Source: an uncultured Collinsella sp.
GTDB lineage: Bacteria; Actinomycetota; Coriobacteriia; Coriobacteriales; Coriobacteriaceae
Assembly (NCBI GenBank): GCA_902470805.1
Contig: CABRHX010000032.1
Coordinates: 1 to 22,696 of the forward strand
Reading direction: 5' to 3'
Length of the DNA: 22,696 bases
Shown here piece by piece: positions 1 to 8,236 of this stretch. Position numbers and translations under genes: made by a program. Positions within the stretch are counted from its first letter, which is position 1. Each line of letters begins with the position of its first letter. The notes under the pieces are model-generated. The model did no database searches. It was not told the DNA's origin and saw only the letters and a list, made by a program, of their open reading frames with translations.

Positions 1-6
1 AAAGAG

Positions 7-32
7 AAGAGGCGGGGCATGCCCCGCCTCTT
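7..32. terminator. Perfect 26-nt palindrome, terminator-like hairpin
   Basis: The sequence is fully self-complementary: an 11-bp GC-rich stem (7-17 with 22-32) around a CATG loop. Both stem ends are A/T (AAGAGG...CCTCTT), so it could end transcription from either side. It probably terminates the gene to the left of the window. The T-run is short, so termination strength is uncertain. Confidence 0.55.
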
Positions 33-240
33 ACACCACATCTCTGCGCGCTACCCTTGCTTTTGGGCAAATGGGGATTTTCGGCACTCGTTACAGGGAA
101 ATTTGCTGCCACTAAATTGGTGACAGTACTCATATTTGGCATTTTTTGACCACGGGGGCTGCCGAGGCCGTGGTTTCGCCCTTTCTGCGCCGAAGCGATA
201 CACTGTTGCCGTTTGATTTCTTCGCTCAAGGAGGATGCGC
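33..240. other. Gene-free AT-rich leader before the dipeptidase
   Basis: This stretch is more AT-rich than its surroundings, especially 97-150, which contains a run of six T before GACCACG. I see no convincing coding region, tRNA or strong sigma-70 promoter. A weak -10-like TACACT lies at 199-204. The Shine-Dalgarno AAGGAGG at 228-234 sits 6 nt before the ATG at 241 and fixes the start of the next gene. The AT-rich part could be an interspersed repeat, but that cannot be judged from one copy. Confidence 0.4.
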
Positions 241-1764
241 ATGCCGTGCACAACGATTCTGGTCGGTAAGAACGCGAGCTACGACGGGTCGACCCTGGTC
301 GCGCGTAACGAGGACTCGTCCAACGGGGTGTTTGAGCCCAAGCGTATGCGCGTGGTGCATCCCGACGAGCAGCCGCGCGTCTACACGAGCGTCCTGAGCC
401 ACCTGACCGTTGAACTGCCCGATAACCCCATGCGCTACACGTGCGTCCCCGATGTTGTCCCGGGCCACGGCATCTGGGCCGAGGCCGGTTTCAACGAGCT
501 CAATGTGGGCATGTCCGCAACCGAGACGCTCACCACCAACGAGCGCGTCCGCGGTGCCGATCCGCTCGTGGACTATGTGCCCGCCAAGGGCAACGAGGGC
601 GAGGACGGATACGTTCCGGCACAGTCCGGTGGCTTGGGCGAGGAGGACATGGTGACCCTGGTCCTGCCGAACGCCAAGTCCGCCCGCGACGGCGTACGCA
701 TTCTGGGTGACCTGCTCGAGCGCTACGGCACCTACGAGAACAACGGCATCGCCTTTAGCGACGTGGACGAGATCTGGTGGCTCGAGACCATCGGCGGTCA
801 CCATTGGATCGCCAAGCGCGTGCCTGACGACGCCTATGTGACCATGCCCAACCAGCTGGGTATCGACAGCTTTGACCTGGACGACGCCGAGGGTGCCCAG
901 GCCGACCACATGTGCTCGTCCGACCTGCGCGCCTGGATGGCCGAGTGGCATCTGGACCTGACGTTGGGCGTCGAGGGCGACGGCCCCGCTGCGGTCTTTA
1001 ACCCGCGCGAGGCCTTTGGCTCGCACAGCGACAGCGACCACGTCTACAACACGCCGCGCGCCTGGTACATGCAGCGCTGCCTCAACCCCAGCGATGTGTG
1101 GGACGGTCCCGACGCCGACTACACGCCCGAGAGCGACGACATCCCCTGGAGCCGCGTGCCCGAGCGCAAGGTGACCATCGAGGACATCAAGTACGTGCTT
1201 TCGAGCCACTACCAGGGCACAGAGTACGACTGCTACGGTAGCAAGGGCACGCCCGCAACGCGTGGCGCATATCGCCCCATCGGCATCAACCGCAACAGCC
1301 AGCTCGCCGTGTTGCAGTTACGTCCCTATGCGCAGCCGGCCTATCGCGCCGTGCAGTGGATGGCGTTTGGCTCCAACTCGTTTAACGCGCTGGTTCCGCT
1401 GTACGCCAACGTCGAGACCATGCCCGAGTACTATGCCGACACGCAGGCTCGCGTGACGTCCGAAAACTTCTACTGGGCCAACCGCCTGATCGGCGCGCTG
1501 GCTGACGTCCGTTTCCATGAGTGCGGTCGCGCGGTCGAGGACTATCAGGAGAAGGTCGGTGGCATGGGCCACAAGCAGATCCATGACGTCGACGCTGCCG
1601 TAGCCGCTCTGCCCGAGGCCGAGGTGCCTGCCGAGCTTGCACGCGCCAACGAGGCCTTTGCCGAGCGTGTCCGCGTGGAGACCGATGCCCTGCTGGGCAA
1701 GGTGCTCTACACCACGAGCTGCGCCATGAAGAACTCTTTCGCGATGAACGACAACGTGAGGTAG
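241..1764 (+). CDS. C69 family dipeptidase (PepD-like N-terminal nucleophile hydrolase)
   Basis: This 507-residue peptidase belongs to family C69, whose members cleave dipeptides with an N-terminal cysteine nucleophile. The protein begins M-P-C-T-T, so Cys3 is the expected nucleophile and lies directly at the N terminus without a leader. The family pattern continues with ARNEDS at 21-26 and a WWLETIGGHHW block near 179-189, and the length is usual for the family. I chose ATG 241 over the in-frame ATG at 235. AAGGAGG at 228-234 has a 6-nt spacing to 241, and a later start would lose the cysteine. No signal peptide is visible, so it is probably cytoplasmic and used for peptide or amino-acid nutrition. 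It appears monocistronic: 99 nt and a candidate promoter separate it from the next gene. Confidence 0.93.
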   Translation: MPCTTILVGKNASYDGSTLVARNEDSSNGVFEPKRMRVVHPDEQPRVYTSVLSHLTVELPDNPMRYTCVPDVVPGHGIWAEAGFNELNVGMSATETLTTNERVRGADPLVDYVPAKGNEGEDGYVPAQSGGLGEEDMVTLVLPNAKSARDGVRILGDLLERYGTYENNGIAFSDVDEIWWLETIGGHHWIAKRVPDDAYVTMPNQLGIDSFDLDDAEGAQADHMCSSDLRAWMAEWHLDLTLGVEGDGPAAVFNPREAFGSHSDSDHVYNTPRAWYMQRCLNPSDVWDGPDADYTPESDDIPWSRVPERKVTIEDIKYVLSSHYQGTEYDCYGSKGTPATRGAYRPIGINRNSQLAVLQLRPYAQPAYRAVQWMAFGSNSFNALVPLYANVETMPEYYADTQARVTSENFYWANRLIGALADVRFHECGRAVEDYQEKVGGMGHKQIHDVDAAVAALPEAEVPAELARANEAFAERVRVETDALLGKVLYTTSCAMKNSFAMNDNVR

Positions 1765-1798
1765 GGATTTCCCGTCGATCGAATAGCGCTAAAACGCT

Positions 1799-1828
1799 TT
1801 GTCGCTTTCACTCAATCTTGGGTACAAG
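1799..1828 (+). promoter_or_regulatory. Candidate sigma-70 promoter for the phasin-like/ABC1 operon
   Basis: TTGTCG at 1799-1804 and TACAAG at 1823-1828 (or GTACAA one base earlier) are spaced 17-18 bp. They lie about 35 bp before the ATG at 1864. The match to consensus is moderate and is based on sequence only. Confidence 0.35.
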
Positions 1829-1863
1829 AACGCCAATGCAGTTGTTTGTGATTGGAGACAACC

Positions 1864-2280
1864 ATGGTTATGAAACTCGATCAGCTTGTTAACGGCGCCA
1901 TTAACGTGGGCTTTGGCGCTGCCGCCGTTGCCGTCGAGGGCAGCAAGAAGGTTCTCGACGACCTCAGTACCAAGGGCGAGCAGGTGCGCAAGGACGCCGG
2001 CGCCCCCGATATCGCCCGCAGTGTGTCCGATATGTTCGAGCAGGCCGGCGGTACCATCTCCGATCTGACCGAGCGCTTGGGTACGCAGGGCGAGACCGCG
2101 GCCCAGCGCGTGCTCGACGAGCTTATCCTTGCCCGTGTCCGCGTCATGACCGCCCCCGAGCGCACGGCCTTCTTGGCCCATGTGCGCGACATCGTCGATT
2201 CGGTCGAGGACAACGTGACCTCGGTGCCCGTTGAGTCCGTTGAGCCCGACGATGCGAAGGATACCGAAGAGGCCGAGTAG
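1864..2280 (+). CDS. Small helical protein, phasin-superfamily-like, paired with ABC1 kinase
   Basis: This 138-residue protein has no membrane segment or signal peptide. The N-terminal third contains a glycine/alanine-rich helix (VGFGAAAVAVEGSKK) followed by VLDDLSTKGEQV. That arrangement resembles the short phasin-like helical proteins often found beside ABC1/AarF kinase genes. The rest is strongly charged and helical, and the C terminus is acidic (DDAKDTEEAE). I chose ATG 1864 because GGAG at 1854-1857 gives a 6-nt spacing; a TTG at 1852 is in frame but overlaps that site. The stop lies 8 nt before the kinase start, so the two are very likely co-transcribed. The phasin assignment rests on pattern resemblance only, and the function is unknown. 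Confidence 0.75.
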   Translation: MVMKLDQLVNGAINVGFGAAAVAVEGSKKVLDDLSTKGEQVRKDAGAPDIARSVSDMFEQAGGTISDLTERLGTQGETAAQRVLDELILARVRVMTAPERTAFLAHVRDIVDSVEDNVTSVPVESVEPDDAKDTEEAE

Positions 2281-2288
2281 CAGCGCAG

Positions 2289-4052
2289 ATGGCAGATTCC
2301 ACCACCGATTACAACAATCTAGATCCTCTGGGTGACGAGGCGGCGGTTGTCGATGAGGTCGACGCCGCCGTCTCGGGCGCTCGCAAGAAGCCGCGCGCTG
2401 TCGATATGGTGCCCGAGGAGCCCGACGCGATGGCGCCGGACGAGGAATACCAGCTCACGCCGGCGGGTCGTCGCGAACGCATCGGGCAGATTGTTCGCCT
2501 GGTCAAAAAGTACCGCGTGTGGGATAACCTCACGCCGGTTCGTTTGCGCCGCCTGCTCGAGGAACTCGGCCCCATGTTCGTCAAGATGGGGCAGATTCTG
2601 GCCAACCGGTCCGAGATTCTGCCGCAACGCTTTTGCGACGAGCTGCGTCGTCTGCGCTCCGACGTGGAGCCTGTGCCGTACGAGGTCGTACTCAGTTGTC
2701 TGGAAGAAGAATACGGCCTGCGCCTGGGGGAGATGTTCGATGCGATCGACCCCAACCCGCTTGGTAGCGCATCGCTCGCGCAGGTGCACCGCGCTCGTCT
2801 GGTGACGGGCGAGGACGTGGCCGTCAAGGTGCAGCGCCCCGGTGCGCAGCAGGTTATGGCACAGGACATCGATATCATCCGCTCGGTGGTGCGTATCGTT
2901 TCCAAGTTCGTCAACACCGATCAATTCGTTGACCTGCACGGCGTGGTCGAGGAGCTGTGGACCTCGTTTCGCGAGGAGACCAACTTTTTGGCCGAGGCCA
3001 AAAACCTCAACGACTTCTACGAGTTCCATAAGAGCGTTCATGGCGTGACGTGCCCCAAATCCTATCTGGACCTGTGCACCGAACACGTGGTGGTTATGGA
3101 CTACGTCGACGGCATTTCGATCGCCGATCCTGAACGCTTGGTGGCCGAGGGCTATGACTTGGAAAAGATCGGTGCCGCGATTGTCGAGGACTACTCGTCG
3201 CAGGTGCTTGATGACGGCTTTTTCCATGCCGACCCGCATGCGGGAAACATTATTCTCAAGGACGGCATCGTCTACTTTATCGACTTGGGCATGGTCGGAC
3301 GCATGTCGAGTCACGATCGCGGTATCGTCAAGGACATGATTTTCGCCGTGGCCGAGGGTGACGTGCCCAAGCTCAAGGATTCGCTCATGCGCTTTGCCGT
3401 GACGCGCGGCGACTCGGCTGAGCTCGATCATTCGGCCTTTTTGTCCGACTTGGACTTTATCGTCGCCGACTTTGCGGGCCTTGACCTGAAGGATCTGGAT
3501 ATCGGCGAGTTTTTGACCTCGCTGTTAAACCTCGCGCGTAAGAATGATGTTGAGCTGCCGAGCGTGGTGACGATGTTCGCCCGCGGCATGGTGACGCTCG
3601 AGGGCCTGTTGACCGAGTACATGCCCAACGTCAACATGATCCAGATCATCCAGACGCACATCAAAAACGAGAAGAGCACCTACGCCCGCATGCGCGAGAT
3701 GAGCCGCGATCTTGCCGCGAGCAGCTATCGCGCGGCAAAAGGCTCGCTCGAGGCGGCCGAGTATCTGGGCTTGGCTTCGCGTATGCTTACGCGCGGCCAG
3801 CTTAAGGTAAACACGCAGATCATGAGCAGCGATAAGGCGCTGCGACAGCTGGGTGGAATTATCGACCGCATGTCGATGGCGATTGTGATCGCCGGTCTGT
3901 TTATCGGTTCGTCGGTGGTGTACTACGCGCGCATCGAGCCGGTTGTGTTTGGTATCCCGGTCATTGGCTTTATGGGCTACGTGAGCGCGCTGGTGCTGGC
4001 GCTTATGCTGGGCCGCAATATCTGGCTCAACAGCCACGGCGGCAAACATTAG
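2289..4052 (+). CDS. ABC1/UbiB (AarF) family atypical protein kinase-like ATPase, membrane-anchored
   Basis: At 587 residues this is a full-length member of the ABC1/UbiB/COQ8 family, whose members bind ATP and support isoprenoid-lipid or quinone metabolism at membranes. Visible motifs, in order: KxGQ signature (KMGQ 99-102), the alanine-rich-loop equivalent SASLAQVH (160-167, an atypical S for A), the ATP-binding Lys180 in VAVKVQRP, the catalytic HADPHAGN (313-320), and IDLG (331-334) in place of DFG. Two hydrophobic helices lie at the C terminus (about residues 530-551 and 555-580), followed by a short polar tail. The first 50 residues are acidic and probably disordered. The start lacks a good Shine-Dalgarno and follows the upstream stop by 8 nt, so translation may be coupled. 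Quinone biosynthesis genes are not nearby, so the substrate is open. Confidence 0.93.
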   Translation: MADSTTDYNNLDPLGDEAAVVDEVDAAVSGARKKPRAVDMVPEEPDAMAPDEEYQLTPAGRRERIGQIVRLVKKYRVWDNLTPVRLRRLLEELGPMFVKMGQILANRSEILPQRFCDELRRLRSDVEPVPYEVVLSCLEEEYGLRLGEMFDAIDPNPLGSASLAQVHRARLVTGEDVAVKVQRPGAQQVMAQDIDIIRSVVRIVSKFVNTDQFVDLHGVVEELWTSFREETNFLAEAKNLNDFYEFHKSVHGVTCPKSYLDLCTEHVVVMDYVDGISIADPERLVAEGYDLEKIGAAIVEDYSSQVLDDGFFHADPHAGNIILKDGIVYFIDLGMVGRMSSHDRGIVKDMIFAVAEGDVPKLKDSLMRFAVTRGDSAELDHSAFLSDLDFIVADFAGLDLKDLDIGEFLTSLLNLARKNDVELPSVVTMFARGMVTLEGLLTEYMPNVNMIQIIQTHIKNEKSTYARMREMSRDLAASSYRAAKGSLEAAEYLGLASRMLTRGQLKVNTQIMSSDKALRQLGGIIDRMSMAIVIAGLFIGSSVVYYARIEPVVFGIPVIGFMGYVSALVLALMLGRNIWLNSHGGKH

Positions 4053-4129
4053 AGGCTGCGACCGTCACCGCATTTTCCTATCGCAAACAATAGCTTTTAC
4101 CTTGGGCTTCGCCTGTGTGCGGGGTCCTT

Positions 4130-4158
4130 TTGCGTGATACCATTTTGACGGTAATAAT
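4130..4158 (+). promoter_or_regulatory. Candidate promoter driving the cobalamin riboswitch operon
   Basis: TTGCGT at 4130-4135 and AATAAT at 4153-4158 are separated by 17 bp. The predicted start, near 4165, falls just before the riboswitch P1 stem at 4168, which is the position expected for a riboswitch leader. A second -35-like TTGACG at 4145-4150 is possible, but its -10 would overlap P1. Confidence 0.5.
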
Positions 4159-4167
4159 CGATGGCCT

Positions 4168-4340
4168 AGATGGTGGTGCGGAGACGCACGAACGCGCGGT
4201 TTTCCTGCGCGTTTGGGAGAATCGGGGTGCAAGTCCCCGGCTGTACCAGTAACCGTAATTCCTCTTGGCTCGGGATGTTCGCGTCGCAGATCGGACGACG
4301 CGCCTGAGCCGTTAAGGTTAAGTCGGATCGCCTCCCATCT
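4168..4340 (+). ncRNA. Cobalamin (B12) riboswitch aptamer
   Basis: A conserved cobalamin-aptamer core is visible. GGGAGAAT leads into CGGGGTGCAAGTCCCCGG, followed by CTGTACCAGTAACCGTAA, with the closing B12-box-like GTCGGATCGCC at about 4322-4332. AGATGG (4168-4173) pairs perfectly with CCATCT (4335-4340) and closes the aptamer as P1. No intrinsic terminator lies between the aptamer and the downstream start. Control is therefore probably translational, through access to the G-rich ribosome-binding region at 4384-4396. Cobalamin riboswitches normally repress B12 uptake or synthesis genes when B12 is plentiful. Here the aptamer stands before a surface-protein gene and the two share a transcript. 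Confidence 0.88.
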
Positions 4341-4402
4341 TGCATGCGGCTGCGGCGTATGCCGCCGGTGTGCATAGGGCTCTGGAGGGAAGGGGGACCC
4401 CG

Positions 4403-7400
4403 ATGGGGGAACTCGAGCGTAACATGCGCGATGACGTGGGGCAGCCGCTGGGCAATGCTCCAAGTACAGACAATGGGGGACAAATGGATATGTTTGAGGA
4501 CGAGCGCGAGCGCGCCTCGCTGCATCGCCGTGGCGCGATTGCACGCGGTGTAGCCAAGCGCGGCCTGGTGGCATTCCTGGCCTTCGCGATGGCCTTTGGC
4601 ACCACGCCGGCTCAGCTGTGGGCCGAGGGCGCCGAGGGCATTGCCGAGGCTGTGGCTCAGGCTACGACGCCGGGCGAGGACGCAGCGCTTGCGGGCGGTG
4701 CCGCTGGGCAGAGCGGCGCCGAGGTTTCGGATTCTGGGAGCGCGCCTGCAGCTAGTGCCGCCACAACAAAGTCAGCAACTGGCGACGAAGGCTCGGCGAC
4801 GGGGGAGAGCCCTGCCGCGAGCAAGCAGTCTTCGGCGGCATCCGCTGGCCAAGCAGGATCTGCCGCCGCGGCTGCCGTTCAGACAGAGAACCCGACAGAA
4901 ACCGGCGATGCTGCCAAGAAGCAGGTCGAGGTCACGTTCTCGATTATCGGCACCGATGCCGACGGCAAGGCTCAGACCTGGGTGGCGCCTACGCAGCTCA
5001 AGCTCGACGAGGGCGCAACGGCTGCGGATGCCTTCGTTAAGCTGCAGCAGAAGACGGGCTTTAAGGCGGATTACGATCCGAACACGGCATACGGTTTCTA
5101 CCTCAAAAGCATCACATCCCCGAACGATGGCCGCACGCTTGCCTACGATCCGACGACTTATGCCTTCTGGCAGCTGTTCGTCGACGGCGCGTCTTCCTCG
5201 GTCGGCGCAAGCAGCGTTAAACTCGCCCAGGGGCAGAAGATTGAGTTTGCCTATACGGCTGGTAGCACTACCCCCGTTGTTAAGGACCAGGTTGCCGCAA
5301 ATGTGACCGTCATTGGTCGCGATGCCCAGGGCAAGACTCAGACTTGGGTCGATAACGCGCAGTATGTGGTGACGTCCGGCTCGAACGCACTTGACCTTAC
5401 GAAGGTCGCGCTCGAGGCGAATGGCATCGACGCCGTTGCTGCGGGCTCCTTCATTCTGAGCCTTAAGTACAACGGCGTTGAACTGGGTACGCCGCTCGAT
5501 TATTCGACCTATTGGCAGCTGTTCATCAACGGCAAGTCGAGCGACTACACGGCAGACAATGTCACCATTCATGCTGGTGATACCGTTACGTGGTTCTACG
5601 GTGGCTGGGGCGACCAGTTGCCGTCCGATTCTGTCCATGCTTCTGTTCAGGTTCTCGGTAAGGACAAGGACGGCAAGCAGCAGGTTTGGGCTTCGACGGG
5701 CCAGACGAGCCTCAAGGCAGGCTCCACTGCTAAGGATCTCCTTGAGCAGACCGGCCTTACTCTCGATGCTGGCGAATCGCCTTGGGGCTGGTTCCTCAAC
5801 GGCATTACTTCGCCGTTCGATGGTAAGTCCTATGGCTGGGATGCTGCGACCAATAGCTATTGGCGCTTCTACGTAAATGGCAAGTTCGCCGACGTTGGCG
5901 CCGGTGCCTACGAGCTCCAAGAGGGTGACGCCGTCACCTTTATGTATGGTGCTGACGCCGGTGCCCTTCCTGGCCAGGTTCTTGGTTCTGTCGATGTTAT
6001 CGGTCCCGATGTCAACGGGAACAATACGCGTTGGGGCACGGCAAGCAATGTTTCTTTGCCCGAAGGCTCTACTGCCCAGAACCTTATTGAGACGGTCCTG
6101 AAGGCCAAGGGCGTTACGTACAACGGCTCCCAGAGTGGTGAGTACTGGTTCCTCAATTCCATCAATTCGCCGTTCGATCACAAGCCGTATGCCTGGGATG
6201 CTGCGACCAATAAATATTGGCACCTGTATATCAACGGAGAGCCCTCCTTACTCTGCGCCAATCAGATTACGCTCAAGAGCGGCGATAAGGTTACGCTTGC
6301 CTATACCACCGACGATTCGGCCATGCCCGATCCCGACAAGATTGTCGTGGACCCGAGCGCGACGACTCCTGATTGGGATGCCGAGTGGGCCGGCTACGGC
6401 AACAGTGGCAACGGTTCGACCGTAACGGATGCCAAGACGCCTGCGCAGGCCGCCGGTCTTAAGTGGGCCTTCGATTGGAAGGCCGAGTCTGGTCAGCAGT
6501 ATGCCAACTGCAGCGAGCCTGTCATCGCTAACGGCTTTGTGTACATCGCGACCGAGAACGAGCTCATCAAGATCGATTCGTCCACGGGCAAAAAGGTTGC
6601 CTCTGCGCCGCTTGCCTCCAAGGTGAGCTATACTTCTCGTCCGATCTATACCAATGGCCTTATCATCGTTCCGCTCAACGGCGGTGCGGTCCAGGCGATT
6701 ACTGCAGACAAGCTGATCTGCAAGTGGCTGACGCCTGGTTTGACGGATTTGACGCAGAGCTCCTGCACCGTCGTTTCGGACGGCGAGTACGTCTATGTAG
6801 GCTCGGTCGATATTTCGTATGACGAGAATTACAACGCGACCTACGGCAACGGCTCCCTTAAGCGTATCAAGATTGCCACGGGCGAAGTCTCTTGGCAGAA
6901 CATCGACCCTGCCGAGGGCTATTACTGGACTGGTGCGGCTTTGACGGATAAGTATGCCATCGTTCCTACGAGCGCGGGCACGCTTAAGTGCATTGATAAG
7001 ACGACGGGCGATGTCGTTTCGACCATGAAGCTCGGCGCTCTCGCGAACGCCGACTGTGTCGCCGATCCGTCCAATGGTTCGACCTTCTATCAGATGACGC
7101 ACGATGGAAAGCTCCATGTGATTTCGCTTTCGGCGAAGGGCGTGCTGAGCGAGCAGAAGACGGTCGATCTGGGTCTTACGAATAACATGAGCGCACCGGC
7201 GGTGGCTGGCGAAAACTTGATTGTCGGCGGACAGACGGCTACTGGCTCTGCTCTGGCTCTCTATAATCTGAAGACCGGTAAGACCACGATGGTCACCGCT
7301 GCTGACGGTAAAGAACTGCCGGCCGGATTTAACGGTATTGCTGCTACTCCGCTGGTGAGTGTTCAGGGCGGCAAGACCTATGTGTACTTCACCGTTAACA

Positions 7401-8236
7401 GCGCGGATAGCAAGGATTACGTCAACTACTCTGCTGGTGGTGGCGTATATCGCTATACGCTCGGCGATGCAGAGGCGACGCAGATTTATGATGCGGCTGG
7501 CCATTACCAGCACTGCGACTCTCCGGTCATTGCCGATGCATCTGGCAACCTGTACTACATCAATGACTCGGGCACTCTGTTCAAGCTGGGGGCCGTTGAG
7601 TCTTGGACGGTTGCCTTTAATTCCAACGGCGGGTCTGCTTGCGACACTAAGTTTGTTGCTACGTCCGATGGCAAGCTGGTCAAGCCGGCCGATCCGACGC
7701 GCGATGGCTACGCTTTCGGCGGTTGGTTCACCGATGAGGCTTGCACGCAGGCGTATGACTTCGGTACGCCGGTGACGGCCGACCTTACGTTGTATGCCAA
7801 GTGGACCAAGAATGCCGTTAACCCTGGCGGCAATGGCGGTGCTGGTTCCAACGGCGGTAGCGGTTCTGGTACCGGTTCCGGCACTGGCGCTGGCACGGGT
7901 TCTGGTTCCGGCTCGAAGGGCGGCGCTATTGCCCCGGGCAAGAAGCCGGTGACCAAGACAACAGTGTCAATCAAGACGGAGACCAAGGACGACAAGAAGT
8001 CCGACAAGAAGGACGAGAAGAAGTCTGACAAGAAGTCTGACAAGAAGGACAGCAAGTCCGACAAGAAGTCCGATTCCAAGTCCGATACGGGCGCTGCTTC
8101 CACGACCACTGCTAAGAAGTCCTCTAGTGCTTCCGAGCAGGAGACTGGCACCAATCCGCTCGCCATCGTCGGCGTTGCCGCCGGCGTCATCGGTCTCGCC
8201 ATCGTCGGCGTGTTCGTGTTCACCAAACGTCGGTAG
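4403..8236 (+). CDS. Giant surface protein: signal peptide, four DUF4430 domains, PQQ-like propeller, Listeria-Bacteroides repeat, C-terminal anchor
   Basis: This 1277-residue protein has a basic segment and hydrophobic core (about 48-66), with probable cleavage near A-E in QLWAEG. An Ala/Ser/Thr-rich linker reaches about 174. Four transcobalamin-beta-like DUF4430 repeats follow (about 175-287, 297-403, 411-520, 528-637). Each ends with an aromatic YW/FW, an NGK/NGE-type turn and GDxV. A PQQ-like beta-propeller follows (about 687-1066; motifs such as KIDSSTGKKV). Next is one Listeria-Bacteroides repeat (about 1067-1135; FNSNGG and GYAFGGWF), a Gly/Ser linker, a Lys/Asp/Ser-rich stretch and a membrane helix at 1251-1274 ending in KRR. 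No LPXTG is present; QETG precedes the helix. The start is uncertain. ATG 4403 follows GGAGGG/AGGGGG; ATG 4484, also preceded by a G-run, would give a more usual signal-peptide length. The riboswitch upstream suggests cobalamin binding at the cell surface, which is an inference. Confidence 0.88.
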   Translation: MGELERNMRDDVGQPLGNAPSTDNGGQMDMFEDERERASLHRRGAIARGVAKRGLVAFLAFAMAFGTTPAQLWAEGAEGIAEAVAQATTPGEDAALAGGAAGQSGAEVSDSGSAPAASAATTKSATGDEGSATGESPAASKQSSAASAGQAGSAAAAAVQTENPTETGDAAKKQVEVTFSIIGTDADGKAQTWVAPTQLKLDEGATAADAFVKLQQKTGFKADYDPNTAYGFYLKSITSPNDGRTLAYDPTTYAFWQLFVDGASSSVGASSVKLAQGQKIEFAYTAGSTTPVVKDQVAANVTVIGRDAQGKTQTWVDNAQYVVTSGSNALDLTKVALEANGIDAVAAGSFILSLKYNGVELGTPLDYSTYWQLFINGKSSDYTADNVTIHAGDTVTWFYGGWGDQLPSDSVHASVQVLGKDKDGKQQVWASTGQTSLKAGSTAKDLLEQTGLTLDAGESPWGWFLNGITSPFDGKSYGWDAATNSYWRFYVNGKFADVGAGAYELQEGDAVTFMYGADAGALPGQVLGSVDVIGPDVNGNNTRWGTASNVSLPEGSTAQNLIETVLKAKGVTYNGSQSGEYWFLNSINSPFDHKPYAWDAATNKYWHLYINGEPSLLCANQITLKSGDKVTLAYTTDDSAMPDPDKIVVDPSATTPDWDAEWAGYGNSGNGSTVTDAKTPAQAAGLKWAFDWKAESGQQYANCSEPVIANGFVYIATENELIKIDSSTGKKVASAPLASKVSYTSRPIYTNGLIIVPLNGGAVQAITADKLICKWLTPGLTDLTQSSCTVVSDGEYVYVGSVDISYDENYNATYGNGSLKRIKIATGEVSWQNIDPAEGYYWTGAALTDKYAIVPTSAGTLKCIDKTTGDVVSTMKLGALANADCVADPSNGSTFYQMTHDGKLHVISLSAKGVLSEQKTVDLGLTNNMSAPAVAGENLIVGGQTATGSALALYNLKTGKTTMVTAADGKELPAGFNGIAATPLVSVQGGKTYVYFTVNSADSKDYVNYSAGGGVYRYTLGDAEATQIYDAAGHYQHCDSPVIADASGNLYYINDSGTLFKLGAVESWTVAFNSNGGSACDTKFVATSDGKLVKPADPTRDGYAFGGWFTDEACTQAYDFGTPVTADLTLYAKWTKNAVNPGGNGGAGSNGGSGSGTGSGTGAGTGSGSGSKGGAIAPGKKPVTKTTVSIKTETKDDKKSDKKDEKKSDKKSDKKDSKSDKKSDSKSDTGAASTTTAKKSSSASEQETGTNPLAIVGVAAGVIGLAIVGVFVFTKRR
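7985..8086 (+). repeat. In-gene tandem repeat coding a Lys/Ser/Asp-rich stalk
   Basis: Degenerate 12-nt units of the type TCYGACAAGAAG recur with GAC, GAG and AGC variants and encode a KSDKK-type low-complexity stretch. It lies between the folded domains and the C-terminal membrane helix, the place where wall-spanning linkers occur. Unit number may vary between strains by slippage. Confidence 0.7.

Noticed and set aside
51..251. 66-codon minus-strand open frame before the dipeptidase
   Set aside because: There is no ribosome-binding site, and it overlaps the dipeptidase start. It probably arises by chance in the AT-rich leader.
226..1209. A 327-codon minus-strand open frame over the dipeptidase gene
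   Set aside because: It is an antisense shadow of the clear C69 dipeptidase; it has no motifs or ribosome-binding site.
4340..4402. TTG at 4340 as start of the giant surface protein
   Set aside because: It would lie in the P1 stem of the riboswitch and lacks a ribosome-binding site. ATG 4403 or 4484 is far more plausible.
4065..4574. Minus-strand open frames across the riboswitch
   Set aside because: They run antisense to a well-supported aptamer and the start of the surface-protein gene, and the translations are low-complexity and Pro/Arg/His-rich.
7985..8086. Short direct repeats as a possible CRISPR-like array
   Set aside because: The units are contiguous, in frame and encode a low-complexity stalk; there are no spacers.
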